From positions 1 to 64,000 of the forward strand of contig CAYYIV010000012.1 of the NCBI GenBank assembly GCA_964472095.1: DNA of 64,000 nt. The letters run 5' to 3'. Both the position numbers and the translations under genes were made by a program. Positions within the stretch are counted from its first letter, which is position 1. Each line of letters opens with the position of its first letter. Positions 46,736 to 54,064 of the stretch are shown piece by piece. The stretch is from Pelagibius sp964472095. Lineage in GTDB: Bacteria; Pseudomonadota; Alphaproteobacteria; Kiloniellales; Kiloniellaceae. The notes under the pieces were generated by a model that was not told the DNA's origin, searched no databases, and saw only the letters and a list, made by a program, of their open reading frames with translations.

Positions 46736-47611
46736 ATGTCGGACGTGCGATGCCTCTGGGAGGCCGCGGCGATCCTGGGCGAAGGCCCCTTATGGTCCTC
46801 GCGCGAAGCCGTACTCTACTGGGTGGATATCAAGGCACCGGCGCTGCACCGCTATCGCCCGTCGGACGGCGACAGGACCTCCTGGGTGATGCCGGAGCCG
46901 ATCGGCTGGGTCATCGAGCGGGCCAACGGCGAGGGCCTGGTCGCCGGCTTCAAGGACCGCGGCTTCGCCTTCCTCACACCCGGCACCTTGACGCCGGAGA
47001 CCATCGGCCAACCGGAGCCCGACTATCCGGACAACCGCTTCAACGACGCCAAGGCCGATGCCGCGGGGCGCATCTGGGCCGGTACCATGGACGACGGCGC
47101 GCGCGAGGCCAGCGGTGCGCTCTACCGCCTCGATCCCGACCTCGACTGGCAGCGCATGGACAAGGGCTATGTGGTGACCAACGGCCCGGCCTTCAGTCCA
47201 GACTACCGCCGGCTCTATCACACCGACACCTTCGAGGGGACGATCTATGTCTTCGACCTCGCCGAAAGCGGTAAGCTCTCCGGCAAGCGCGTTTTCGCGA
47301 CCATTCCGGAAGGCGACGGCTATCCCGACGGCATGACCTGCGACGCGGAAGGCGGCCTCTGGGTCGCCCACTGGGGCGGCTGGCGTCTGACCCGCTTCAC
47401 GCCCGACGGCAAGGTCGACCGCGTCATCGAGATGCCGGTGGCGCAGGTCACCAGCTGCACCTTCGGCGGCGCCGATCTGGACCGCCTTTTCGTCACCTCG
47501 GCCAATATCGGTCTCGACGAGTCGGAGCGCGAGGAGCAGCCGCTGGCCGGTGGCCTCTTCGAGATCGTCCCCGGCGTCAGAGGCTTCCCCGCCGGCCAGT
47601 TCGGGGGGTAG
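46736..47611 (+). CDS. SMP-30/gluconolactonase family sugar lactonase
   Basis: Hydrolyses an aldono-1,4- or 1,5-lactone to the acid. The 291-residue six-bladed propeller starts CLWEAAAILGEGPLWSSREA VLYWVDI with the metal Glu (LGEGP), then NRFNDAKADAAGRIWAGTMD (Asn ligand and family signature), NGPAFSPDYRRLYHTDTFEG and EGDGYPDGMTCDAEGGLWVA HWGG with the ligand Asp in PDG. A GGGGAAAGA site precedes the ATG. The products of PQQ sugar dehydrogenase and of a sugar 1-dehydrogenase are lactones, so this enzyme links sugar oxidation to the dehydratase at 56.6 kb. Confidence 0.92.
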   Translation: MSDVRCLWEAAAILGEGPLWSSREAVLYWVDIKAPALHRYRPSDGDRTSWVMPEPIGWVIERANGEGLVAGFKDRGFAFLTPGTLTPETIGQPEPDYPDNRFNDAKADAAGRIWAGTMDDGAREASGALYRLDPDLDWQRMDKGYVVTNGPAFSPDYRRLYHTDTFEGTIYVFDLAESGKLSGKRVFATIPEGDGYPDGMTCDAEGGLWVAHWGGWRLTRFTPDGKVDRVIEMPVAQVTSCTFGGADLDRLFVTSANIGLDESEREEQPLAGGLFEIVPGVRGFPAGQFGG

Positions 47612-47643
47612 CGTAGCGGAAGCGCGGTGCCGATCGACCTCGT

Positions 47644-47731
47644 GTTTCGAGACGACGGCTCTGCCGCCGCCTCAGCATGAGGTCAATACTGGAGCCTCAC
47701 CCTGAGGAGGGCAGTCAGGCCCGTCTCGAAG
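47644..47731. repeat. Intergenic palindromic repeat element
   Basis: Outer arms TTTCGAGACG and CGTCTCGAA, inner pieces CCTCAGCATGAGG and CCTCACCCTGAGGAGG, so the whole can fold as a long imperfect hairpin. This mosaic (TTCGAGACG ... CCTCAGCATGAGG ... CCTGAGGAG ... CGTCTCGAA) is a common type of dispersed intergenic repeat in alphaproteobacterial genomes. Separate arms of the same kind lie at about 59241-59283 and 60138-60160. Confidence 0.75.
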
Positions 47732-47756
47732 GGCGAGGCGGGCAGCGGCGCGGACG

Positions 47757-48707
47757 CTACTTCTTTTTCTTTTTCTTTTCCTTCTTCGCCTTCTCGGCGC
47801 CCGGCGGCTGCAGGGTGACGCCGTTGAAGTTCGCCACGGCGTCGCAGAGCATCGGCATGTTGCGCTCGCCGCGGCCCATCGCCATGGCCATGGTGTAGGT
47901 CTGCTTCACGGCGCTGGCGACCACCGTGGTCAGCTTCTCCGCGTCGGCCAGCTGGTTGAAATAGCGCACGTCCTTGTCGCAGTTGGCGATGGTGAACTCG
48001 TGCGCCTTGGGGTCGCCACCGATGACCCACTTGCAGACGTTCTGGAACATGCCGCTGTTGAGGCCGCCGGCGGAAATGACTTCGTGGAACTTCTCCAGCG
48101 GCACGCCGGACTTTCTCGCCGCGGTAAAGGCTTCGGCATAGACCGCGACGTAGCTCATGGCGACGAAGTTGTTGATCAGCTTCATCTTGTGCCCGGCGCC
48201 GACCGGGCCGACGTGGATGACGTTCTCGGCCCAGGTCTCGATGAGCGGGCGCACCTCCTTCAGCGTCTTGTCGTCGGCGCCGATGAAGGTGTTGAGCAGG
48301 CCCGCTTCGGCCTCCTTGGGCGAGCGGCCGAGCGGCGCGTCGATCAGGCGCACACCGAGCGGCGCCAGTTCCTCTGCCAGGGCCAGGGTCGAGTTGGGAT
48401 CCGCCGTCGAACAGTCGATGACGATGAGGCCTTTGTGGGCGCCGGCCTTGATGCCGTCCTTGCGGCGGATCAGGTCCTCCACCTGCACCGAGGAAGTGAC
48501 GCAGAGGAAGATGACGTCGCTGTTCCTGGCCATCGCCGCGGGGCTCTTGGCCTCCTTGGCACCCCGCTTTACCAGGTCCTCGACCGGCTTGCGGTTGCGG
48601 TGCCCCATTACCGAAAGGGGATAGCCCTTCTGAACGATGTTCTTGGCCATGCCGTGGCCCATCAGGCCGACACCAATGAAGCCGACGCGCTGCTTGCTCG
48701 TGCTCAC
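47757..48707 (-). CDS. NAD(P)-dependent beta-hydroxyacid dehydrogenase with Lys-rich tail
   Basis: A member of the 3-hydroxyisobutyrate / 2-hydroxy-3-oxopropionate (tartronate semialdehyde) reductase family. In 316 residues: Rossmann start VGFIGVGLMGHGMAKNIVQK, DCSTADPNSTLALAEELAPL, substrate motif RLIDAPLGRSPKEAEAGLLN, and catalytic Lys in GAGHKMKLINNFVAM. The last 11 residues, AKKEKKKKKKK, are an unusual poly-lysine tail that the family lacks. It is the third gene of a minus-strand set after the 2-hydroxyacid dehydrogenase and the FAH-family hydrolase (37-bp gap), which suggests reduction of a semialdehyde made by that route. Confidence 0.9.
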   Translation of the reverse strand: MSTSKQRVGFIGVGLMGHGMAKNIVQKGYPLSVMGHRNRKPVEDLVKRGAKEAKSPAAMARNSDVIFLCVTSSVQVEDLIRRKDGIKAGAHKGLIVIDCSTADPNSTLALAEELAPLGVRLIDAPLGRSPKEAEAGLLNTFIGADDKTLKEVRPLIETWAENVIHVGPVGAGHKMKLINNFVAMSYVAVYAEAFTAARKSGVPLEKFHEVISAGGLNSGMFQNVCKWVIGGDPKAHEFTIANCDKDVRYFNQLADAEKLTTVVASAVKQTYTMAMAMGRGERNMPMLCDAVANFNGVTLQPPGAEKAKKEKKKKKK

Positions 48708-48744
48708 GAAGAAGCCTCCTTGCGATCGAATGAGTCGGGTGTCG

Positions 48745-49590
48745 TCAGTCCGCGGCGACGACGTGCTGGCGCTGTTCGCCGAGGCCCGCGATACCGAGAG
48801 TGATGACGTCGCCCGGCTTCAGGTAGGTCGGCGGTTTCTGGCCCATTCCGACGCCCGGCGGTGTGCCCGTGGTGATGATGTCGCCGGTCTGCAAGCTCAT
48901 GAAGCGGCTGACGTAGCTGATCAGGTGGGCCATGGTGAAGACCATGGTCCTGGTGCTGCCGTCCTGGTAACGGTGGCCGTTCACCTCGAGCCAGAGCTGC
49001 AGGTCCTGTGGATCTGGTACCTCGTCGGGGGTGACCAGCCAGGGGCCGACCGGGCCGAAGGTGTCGGCGCTCTTGCCCTTCACCCACTGGCCGGTGCCTT
49101 CCAGCTGGAAGCCGCGCTCGGAAACGTCGTTCACGATGCAGTAGCCGGCGACGTGCTTCAGGGCGTCGGCTTCCTCGATGTACTTGCCGGGCTTGCCGAT
49201 GACGCAGGCCAGCTCGACCTCCCAGTCGCATTTCTGCGAGCCGCGCGGGATCGCCACGTTGTCGTTCGGCCCGCAGATGCAGCTCGTCGCCTTCGTGAAG
49301 ATAACCGGCTCCTTCGGCACCTCGACGCCCGATTCGGCGGCGTGGTCGGCGTAGTTGAGGCCGATGGCGACGAACTTGCCGACGTTGCCGACGCAGGCAC
49401 CGAGGCGCGGCGAGCCCTCCACCGCAGGCAGGTTCTCGATCTCCAGCTCATTCAGCTTCGCGAGGGACTCGGGCAGCAAGGTCGAGTCGCTGAGATCGGC
49501 GATGTGGCCGGAGAGGTCGCGCAGCGTCCCCTTGCGGTCGAGGGCGCCCGGCTTTTCCTGGCCGACAGCCCCATAGCGCAGCAGTTTCAT
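48745..49590 (-). CDS. Fumarylacetoacetase-family hydrolase (2,4-diketo-3-deoxy sugar-acid hydrolase type)
   Basis: A Mg2+-dependent C-C hydrolase. The 281-residue protein has MKLLRYGAVGQEKPGALDRK GTLRDL at the start, IGLNYADHAAESGVEVPKEP VIFTKATSCICGPNDNV (active-site His/Ala motif), KCDWEVELACVIGKPGKYI with metal Glu ligands, IVNDVSERGFQLEGTGQWVK GKSADTFGPVGPWLV (metal Asp), and TMVFTMAHLISYVSRFMSLQ TGDIITTGTPPGVGMG. Among FAH proteins this pattern is that of the 2,4-diketo-3-deoxy-L-fuconate/rhamnonate hydrolases. The SDR at 58465 is the matching dehydrogenase type, so the pair could perform the last two steps of a non-phosphorylative deoxy-sugar-acid route. Confidence 0.88.
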   Translation of the reverse strand: MKLLRYGAVGQEKPGALDRKGTLRDLSGHIADLSDSTLLPESLAKLNELEIENLPAVEGSPRLGACVGNVGKFVAIGLNYADHAAESGVEVPKEPVIFTKATSCICGPNDNVAIPRGSQKCDWEVELACVIGKPGKYIEEADALKHVAGYCIVNDVSERGFQLEGTGQWVKGKSADTFGPVGPWLVTPDEVPDPQDLQLWLEVNGHRYQDGSTRTMVFTMAHLISYVSRFMSLQTGDIITTGTPPGVGMGQKPPTYLKPGDVITLGIAGLGEQRQHVVAAD

Positions 49591-49647
49591 GGATTCCTCC
49601 CCTTGGAGTGCGGTTTTCTTCAGTCGTTTGCGGTGGCCGTCGGCGGA

Positions 49648-50580
49648 TCAGACCGGTGTCAGCACCGGCTTGCCGGCGAAGTGAGCGCGCAGGTTGTCGA
49701 TCACGAGATCGCCCATGGCGCGGCGGGTCTCGTGCGTGGCGCTGGCCGCGTGCGGCTGCAGCACCACCTGCTCCATCTTCAGGAGGGCCTCGGGCACCTT
49801 TGGCTCTTCGGCGAAGACGTCGAGGCCAGCGCCGCCGAGGCGGCCGTCCTGCAGGGCAGCGACCAACGCCGGCTCGTCGACCACGGAGCCGCGCGCCACG
49901 TTGATGAAGACCCCCTCGGGTCCGATGGCGTCGAGGACCGGGCGGTTGACGATCTTGTCGGTGGCCGGCCCGCCCGGGCATATGGCGACCAGGTAGTCGC
50001 TGTCACGCGCCATCTCGACCAGGTCGTCGTAGTAGCGAAAGGGCACGTCCTGCTTCTTGCGGCCGTGGTAGGCGATCTTGATGTCGAAAGCTTCGGCCTT
50101 GCGGGCGATGTCCTTGCCGATGCGCCCGAGGCCGAGAATGCCGAGCTGTCGGCCGCGGATCGCACGGGTCAGGTGCATGGCGCCCTTCAGCCACTTGCCT
50201 TCGCGCACGTAGCGGTCGCCGTTGCAGATCTCCCGCGATGTGGCGAGCAGCAGAGCGATGGCCATGTTGGCGACGTCGTCGTTCAGGACGTCGGGCGTGT
50301 TGGTGACGATCACCTTGCGTGCGGCGGCGTGGCCAAGGTCGATGGAATCGACGCCAACGCCGTAGCAGCTGATGATCTCCAGCTTCGGCAGGGCATCCAT
50401 CATGGCAGCATCGGCGCCGAGGTGGCCGCTGGTGGCGATGGCGCGCACCTTGTCGGCCACCTGCTTCAGCAGGGCTGCGCGGTCTGTGGATTCCCACAGA
50501 CGATGGACTGTGAAGTCGCTGTCCAGCGCTTCCATGACATGCGGCATCATCGGGCCGACCATAACGAGTTCCGGCTTCAC
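49648..50580 (-). CDS. D-isomer-specific 2-hydroxyacid dehydrogenase
   Basis: NAD(P)H-dependent reduction of a 2-keto acid (glyoxylate/hydroxypyruvate or similar). The 310-residue protein has the two-domain family build: VRAIATSGHLGADAAMMDAL in the catalytic domain, GRQLGILGLGRIGKDIARKA in the nucleotide domain (GxGxxG), then INVARGSVVDEPALVAALQD with the catalytic Arg, GGAGLDVFAEEPKVPEALL with Glu, and VVLQPHAASATHETRRAMGD with His. It is the first of the minus-strand set hydroxyacid dehydrogenase - FAH hydrolase - beta-hydroxyacid dehydrogenase and is divergent from the erythronate-dehydrogenase-like gene across 292 bp, where both promoters must lie. Confidence 0.9.
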   Translation of the reverse strand: MKPELVMVGPMMPHVMEALDSDFTVHRLWESTDRAALLKQVADKVRAIATSGHLGADAAMMDALPKLEIISCYGVGVDSIDLGHAAARKVIVTNTPDVLNDDVANMAIALLLATSREICNGDRYVREGKWLKGAMHLTRAIRGRQLGILGLGRIGKDIARKAEAFDIKIAYHGRKKQDVPFRYYDDLVEMARDSDYLVAICPGGPATDKIVNRPVLDAIGPEGVFINVARGSVVDEPALVAALQDGRLGGAGLDVFAEEPKVPEALLKMEQVVLQPHAASATHETRRAMGDLVIDNLRAHFAGKPVLTPV

Positions 50581-50872
50581 GCTTGTTTCTCCAGCTGCTT
50601 GTACGCCTAAGGCAAGGAACGCCCGTCAGCCGTTTCGGAGCGCGGGCGGATTTTTTCTTTGAGGACGCCATCCTTCTTCATTGGACAGCGCTACCCATCA
50701 ATAGCAAACATGGGGCAGACCGCCAAGCTGGCACATGCAGCCCTTCTCGTCGGCTGCTTGCCGCCGTCGGCGGCGAGGTGCATTGCGCAACGGCGGCTGT
50801 GCCGTCAAAATCGGGCGCAAAGCAGCGGAAACCGGGGACAATTGGGTTACGGCAGCAGAGGGGAGGTAAGGT

Positions 50873-51853
50873 TTGAAGGTCGTCATTACCGGGGGGACCG
50901 GCTTTGTCGGGCAGCGCTTGGCGCAGGCCCTGCTGCAGCGCGGCAGCCTGACGGCGCCCGGCGGCGCACAGGCACCGATTGAAGAAGTGCTGCTGTTCGA
51001 CGTCGCGGTGCCGACGGAACGTCCGGCCTGGGCCGATCAGCGGGTAACCCTGTGCGCCGGCGACATCTCCGATACTGCGGCGGTCGCAGCCCTGGTCGAC
51101 CGCGACGACGTTTCCGTGTTTCACCTGGCCTCGGTGGTGAGCGGCGGTGGCGAACTGGATTTCGACCTCGCGATGCGCGTGAACCTCACCGGCGGGCTCA
51201 ACGTTTTCGAGGCTTGCCGTGCCCGCGCCGGCCAGCCGCGGCTGGTTTTCGCCAGCTCCATCGCCGTCTTTGGCGGTTCCGCCATGGTTCCGATGGTCGG
51301 CGACCATGCCAAGCAGACGCCGCAGACCACTTACGGCGCGACCAAGGCGATCTGCGAGCTGCTGGTGAACGACTACACCCGCAAAGGTTTCTTCGACGGC
51401 CGCTCGGCGCGCCTGCCGACGGTGATCGTGCGGCCCGGCAAGCCCAACGCGGCCGCCTCCAGCTTCGTCAGCGGTCTGTTTCGCGAACCACTGAACGGGG
51501 AGGCCTGCCGGATCCCGGTTTCGGAAGACACCGTCATGCCGCTGCTCGGCTACCGCTCCATTGTCGGCGGTCTCATTGCGCTGCACGAAGCCGAGGGCGC
51601 CGCTCTCGGCGACGACCGCGCGGTCAGCCTGCCGAGTTTCACGGTCACCGTCCGCGAGATGATCGACGCCCTCAGGCGCGTCGCCGGCGACCGCAAGCTG
51701 GGCGAGATCGTCTTCCAGCCCGATCCCTTCATCCAGCGGATCTGCGACAGTTGGCCTCGGGACGCCTCCTACGAGCGTGCCACCAGGCTCGGCCTGCCGC
51801 GCGACGCCAGTCTGGATGCCATCGTCGAGAACTACATCGAGGATTTCCTGTGA
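50873..51853 (+). CDS. NAD-dependent epimerase/dehydratase-fold enzyme, D-erythronate dehydrogenase-like
   Basis: An extended-SDR oxidoreductase. In 326 residues: MKVVITGGTGFVGQRLAQAL (GGxGFxG), VSVFHLASVVSGGGELDFDL AMRVNLTGGLNVFEACR, VFASSIAVFGGSAMVPMVGD, catalytic TTYGATKAICELLVNDY (Y-x3-K) and RLPTVIVRPGKPNAAASSFV SGLFREPLNG. The pattern matches the DenD-type dehydrogenases that oxidise D-erythronate to 2-keto-D-erythronate, though relatives with other sugar acids exist. The start TTG 50873 follows GGGGAGG. It overlaps dgoK by four bases and heads the unit with dgoK and dgoA, a linkage unlike the usual erythronate kinase/decarboxylase genes, so its substrate here may differ. Confidence 0.82.
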   Translation: MKVVITGGTGFVGQRLAQALLQRGSLTAPGGAQAPIEEVLLFDVAVPTERPAWADQRVTLCAGDISDTAAVAALVDRDDVSVFHLASVVSGGGELDFDLAMRVNLTGGLNVFEACRARAGQPRLVFASSIAVFGGSAMVPMVGDHAKQTPQTTYGATKAICELLVNDYTRKGFFDGRSARLPTVIVRPGKPNAAASSFVSGLFREPLNGEACRIPVSEDTVMPLLGYRSIVGGLIALHEAEGAALGDDRAVSLPSFTVTVREMIDALRRVAGDRKLGEIVFQPDPFIQRICDSWPRDASYERATRLGLPRDASLDAIVENYIEDFL

Positions 51854-52761
51854 GCGGACCCGTCATTGCTGTCGATTGGGGCACATCGTCGTTTCGCGCC
51901 TACCTGTTGGATGCGGAAGGCGGCATCACAGAGCGCCATGAATCGCCCGGTGGCATTCTGCGCGTGCGCGGCGGCGACTTCGCCGCGGCGCTGGAGGCCG
52001 AGATCGGCCCCTGGCTCACCGCCCAGCCGGATGCACTGGTCGTCATGAGCGGCATGATCGGCAGCCGCCAGGGCTGGCGGGAGGTGCCCTATGTCTCTTG
52101 CCCGGCCGAGCCGGAGGAGATCGCCGCGGGGCTGGAGCGCATCGACTGGGGCTCCGGCGAGGCCTGGATCGTACCGGGCCTGCTCGACGAATCACGGGCC
52201 GGGCAGCCGGACGTGATGCGCGGCGAGGAGACCCAGGTGCTGGGTGCGCTTGCCGCCCTGCCGGCCGGCGGCGGCCTGGTCTGCCTGCCCGGCACCCACA
52301 GCAAGTGGGTGCGCGTCGAAGACGGGGTGCTGCAGGGTTTCGCCACCTACATGACCGGCGAGGTCTTCGACCTGCTGCAGGGCCACTCCATCCTCTCCCG
52401 CCTGATGACCAAGGGCGCCGTGGCGGTCGACCGCTGGTTCCTCGAAGGGGTCGCGGTGGGTCAGCAGGGCGGCCTGCTGAACCGGCTGTTCTCGGCGCGC
52501 AGCCGCGCGCTTACCGGCGACCTGCCGGAGGACGAGGTGCGCAGCTATCTTTCCGGCCTGCTGATCGGCGACGAGCTGGCCTCTGCAGTGCCGGCCGAGC
52601 CCACAACGGTCCACCTGCTCGGCGCGCCGAGCCTGGCCGCTCTCTATGAGGCCGCGCTGGAGAAGCTCGGCCACCGTGTGGTGCGGCTCGACGCCGACGC
52701 AGTCGCGGCCGGCCTTTACAGCCTGGCGCAGCAGCTGAACTCCTCGGACCGCGCACCTTGA
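51850..52761 (+). CDS. dgoK: 2-dehydro-3-deoxygalactonokinase
   Basis: Phosphorylates 2-keto-3-deoxy-D-galactonate (KDGal) with ATP in the De Ley-Doudoroff pathway. The 303-residue protein starts VSGPVIAVDWGTSSFRAYLL with the ASKHA-type DWGTSS nucleotide loop, then VVMSGMIGSRQGWREVPYVS, DVMRGEETQVLGALAALPAG, GGLVCLPGTHSKWVRVEDG and FATYMTGEVFDLLQGHSILS, all family signatures. The GTG start overlaps the upstream stop (GTGA) and its stop overlaps the dgoA start (TTGA). The much longer open frame running back to 51052 is a shadow of the upstream gene. Confidence 0.94.
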   Translation: MSGPVIAVDWGTSSFRAYLLDAEGGITERHESPGGILRVRGGDFAAALEAEIGPWLTAQPDALVVMSGMIGSRQGWREVPYVSCPAEPEEIAAGLERIDWGSGEAWIVPGLLDESRAGQPDVMRGEETQVLGALAALPAGGGLVCLPGTHSKWVRVEDGVLQGFATYMTGEVFDLLQGHSILSRLMTKGAVAVDRWFLEGVAVGQQGGLLNRLFSARSRALTGDLPEDEVRSYLSGLLIGDELASAVPAEPTTVHLLGAPSLAALYEAALEKLGHRVVRLDADAVAAGLYSLAQQLNSSDRAP

Positions 52762-53396
52762 GCGGCCTCGCCCCCTGGCTCGACGGCCTGCCCCTGGTAG
52801 CCATCCTGCGTGGCGTGAAGCCCGATGAGGTGGTCGCCATCGGCGAGGCTTTGATAGCGGCCGGCATCACCATGATCGAGGTGCCGCTGAACTCGCCACA
52901 GCCGCTGAAGAGTATCGCCGCGCTGGCGGCCGCCTGCGGCGAGCAGGCACTGATCGGCGCCGGCACCGTGCTCGATCCGGAAGAGGTGGGCAGGGTCGCC
53001 GCCGCCGGCGGGCGCCTTGTGGTAACGCCAAGCGCAGAGCCCGCGGTGGTGGAGGCCTGCAAGGCCGAGGGGATGTTCGCCGTGCCCGGCTTCGCCACGC
53101 CGACCGAGGCGCTGCGCCTAGTGCGTGCCGGGGCCGATGCGCTGAAGCTGTTTCCCGCCGAGGGCAATCCGCCGGAGGTGCTGAAGGCGATGAAGGCGGT
53201 CTTCCCGCCCGATCTTCCGGTGCTGGCGGTCGGCTCCATCACGCCGGAGAAGATTGCCGCCTACTGGCAGGCCGGCGCGTGCGGCTTCGGGCTTGGCGGC
53301 AGCCTCTACAAGCCGGGCGACGGCCCCGCCGAGGTGGCAACGCGCGTCGCCCCTTTCCGCGACGCCATCGCTATGGCGCGGGCGGGGAAGGCGTAG
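52758..53396 (+). CDS. dgoA: 2-dehydro-3-deoxy-6-phosphogalactonate aldolase
   Basis: Splits KDPGal to pyruvate and glyceraldehyde 3-phosphate. The 212-residue class I aldolase has LPLVAILRGVKPDEVVAIGE, AAGITMIEVPLNSPQPLKSI (catalytic Glu region), IGAGTVLDPEEVGRVAAAGG RLVVTPSAEP, and the Schiff-base Lys in DALKLFPAEGNPPEVLKAMK AV. VLAVGSITPEKIAAYWQAGA CGFGLGGSLY forms the phosphate-binding loop. TTG start overlaps the dgoK stop. With dgoK and the IlvD/Edd dehydratase at 56.6 kb it completes galactonate degradation. Confidence 0.94.
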   Translation: MSGLAPWLDGLPLVAILRGVKPDEVVAIGEALIAAGITMIEVPLNSPQPLKSIAALAAACGEQALIGAGTVLDPEEVGRVAAAGGRLVVTPSAEPAVVEACKAEGMFAVPGFATPTEALRLVRAGADALKLFPAEGNPPEVLKAMKAVFPPDLPVLAVGSITPEKIAAYWQAGACGFGLGGSLYKPGDGPAEVATRVAPFRDAIAMARAGKA

Positions 53397-53403
53397 CTGG
53401 CGG

Positions 53404-54060
53404 CTACTCGCCTGCGGCCTGGGTCTGCATGGCGGGATCGCAGTTCTCGATATAGCGCAGCACCGCTGCCCAGTCCGCGCGCAGGTCTTCATTCTGCTTG
53501 CCGGACAGATCGAAGACGCTGAGGCCGCGTTCGGCGATGTCGGGGTAGACCAGGCGGTGGCGCAGGCGGCCGACACCAGTGTGGCCGACGCCCAGCATGA
53601 ACTTGTCGAGCTTGGCCGCGGTGCGCGTGCCGGTCTGCACGCGGTTGCGCAGCACGGCCACCGCGGCCTTGCATTTGCGGATCGGTTTCAGCGTTTCGAG
53701 CTGCTTGAGGAAGGCGCCGGTGACCGGCTCGTCGAAGCCCGAGGGCAGCACAGGCACCACGATGACGTCGGCGAGGCGCAGCAGGTCCTCGATCTTCTTC
53801 ACTTTCATGGCCGCCGGTGCGTCGATGATGAGGCGGTCGATGTCCATCGGCAACTTCGCCGGGCCGCCGCGCCAGTCGAGCGCCCGGATCGCCGCGGCAT
53901 TCCCGGGCCGCGCCTGCAGCCAGCCGAGGCTGCTGCCCTGGCGATCGGCATCGGCCAGCGCAGTACGCAGGCCGGCGGCGGCGAAGGCGGCGGCCAGGTG
54001 CGTGGCGATGGTGGTCTTGCCGCAGCCGCCCTTGGGGTTGGCGACGAGCACGGTGATCAT
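53404..54060 (-). CDS. ParA-like ATPase, orphan
   Basis: A deviant-Walker ATPase of 218 residues. MITVLVANPKGGCGKTTIAT HLAAAFAAAGLRTALADADR QGSS contains the KGGCGKTT P-loop with signature Lys; DIDRLIIDAPAAMKVKKIED LL is Walker B (A'); ADVIVVPVLPSGFDEPVTGA FL follows. No ParB or centromere-like sites are near. It starts four bases after the stop of the CYTH-CHAD gene, so they form a tight operon; a link to polyphosphate or nucleoid positioning is speculative. The frame continues upstream to 54258 over the CHAD gene, which is a shadow. It resembles small orphan ParAs that position other cargoes. Confidence 0.87.
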   Translation of the reverse strand: MITVLVANPKGGCGKTTIATHLAAAFAAAGLRTALADADRQGSSLGWLQARPGNAAAIRALDWRGGPAKLPMDIDRLIIDAPAAMKVKKIEDLLRLADVIVVPVLPSGFDEPVTGAFLKQLETLKPIRKCKAAVAVLRNRVQTGTRTAAKLDKFMLGVGHTGVGRLRHRLVYPDIAERGLSVFDLSGKQNEDLRADWAAVLRYIENCDPAMQTQAAGE

Positions 54061-54064
54061 GCGG

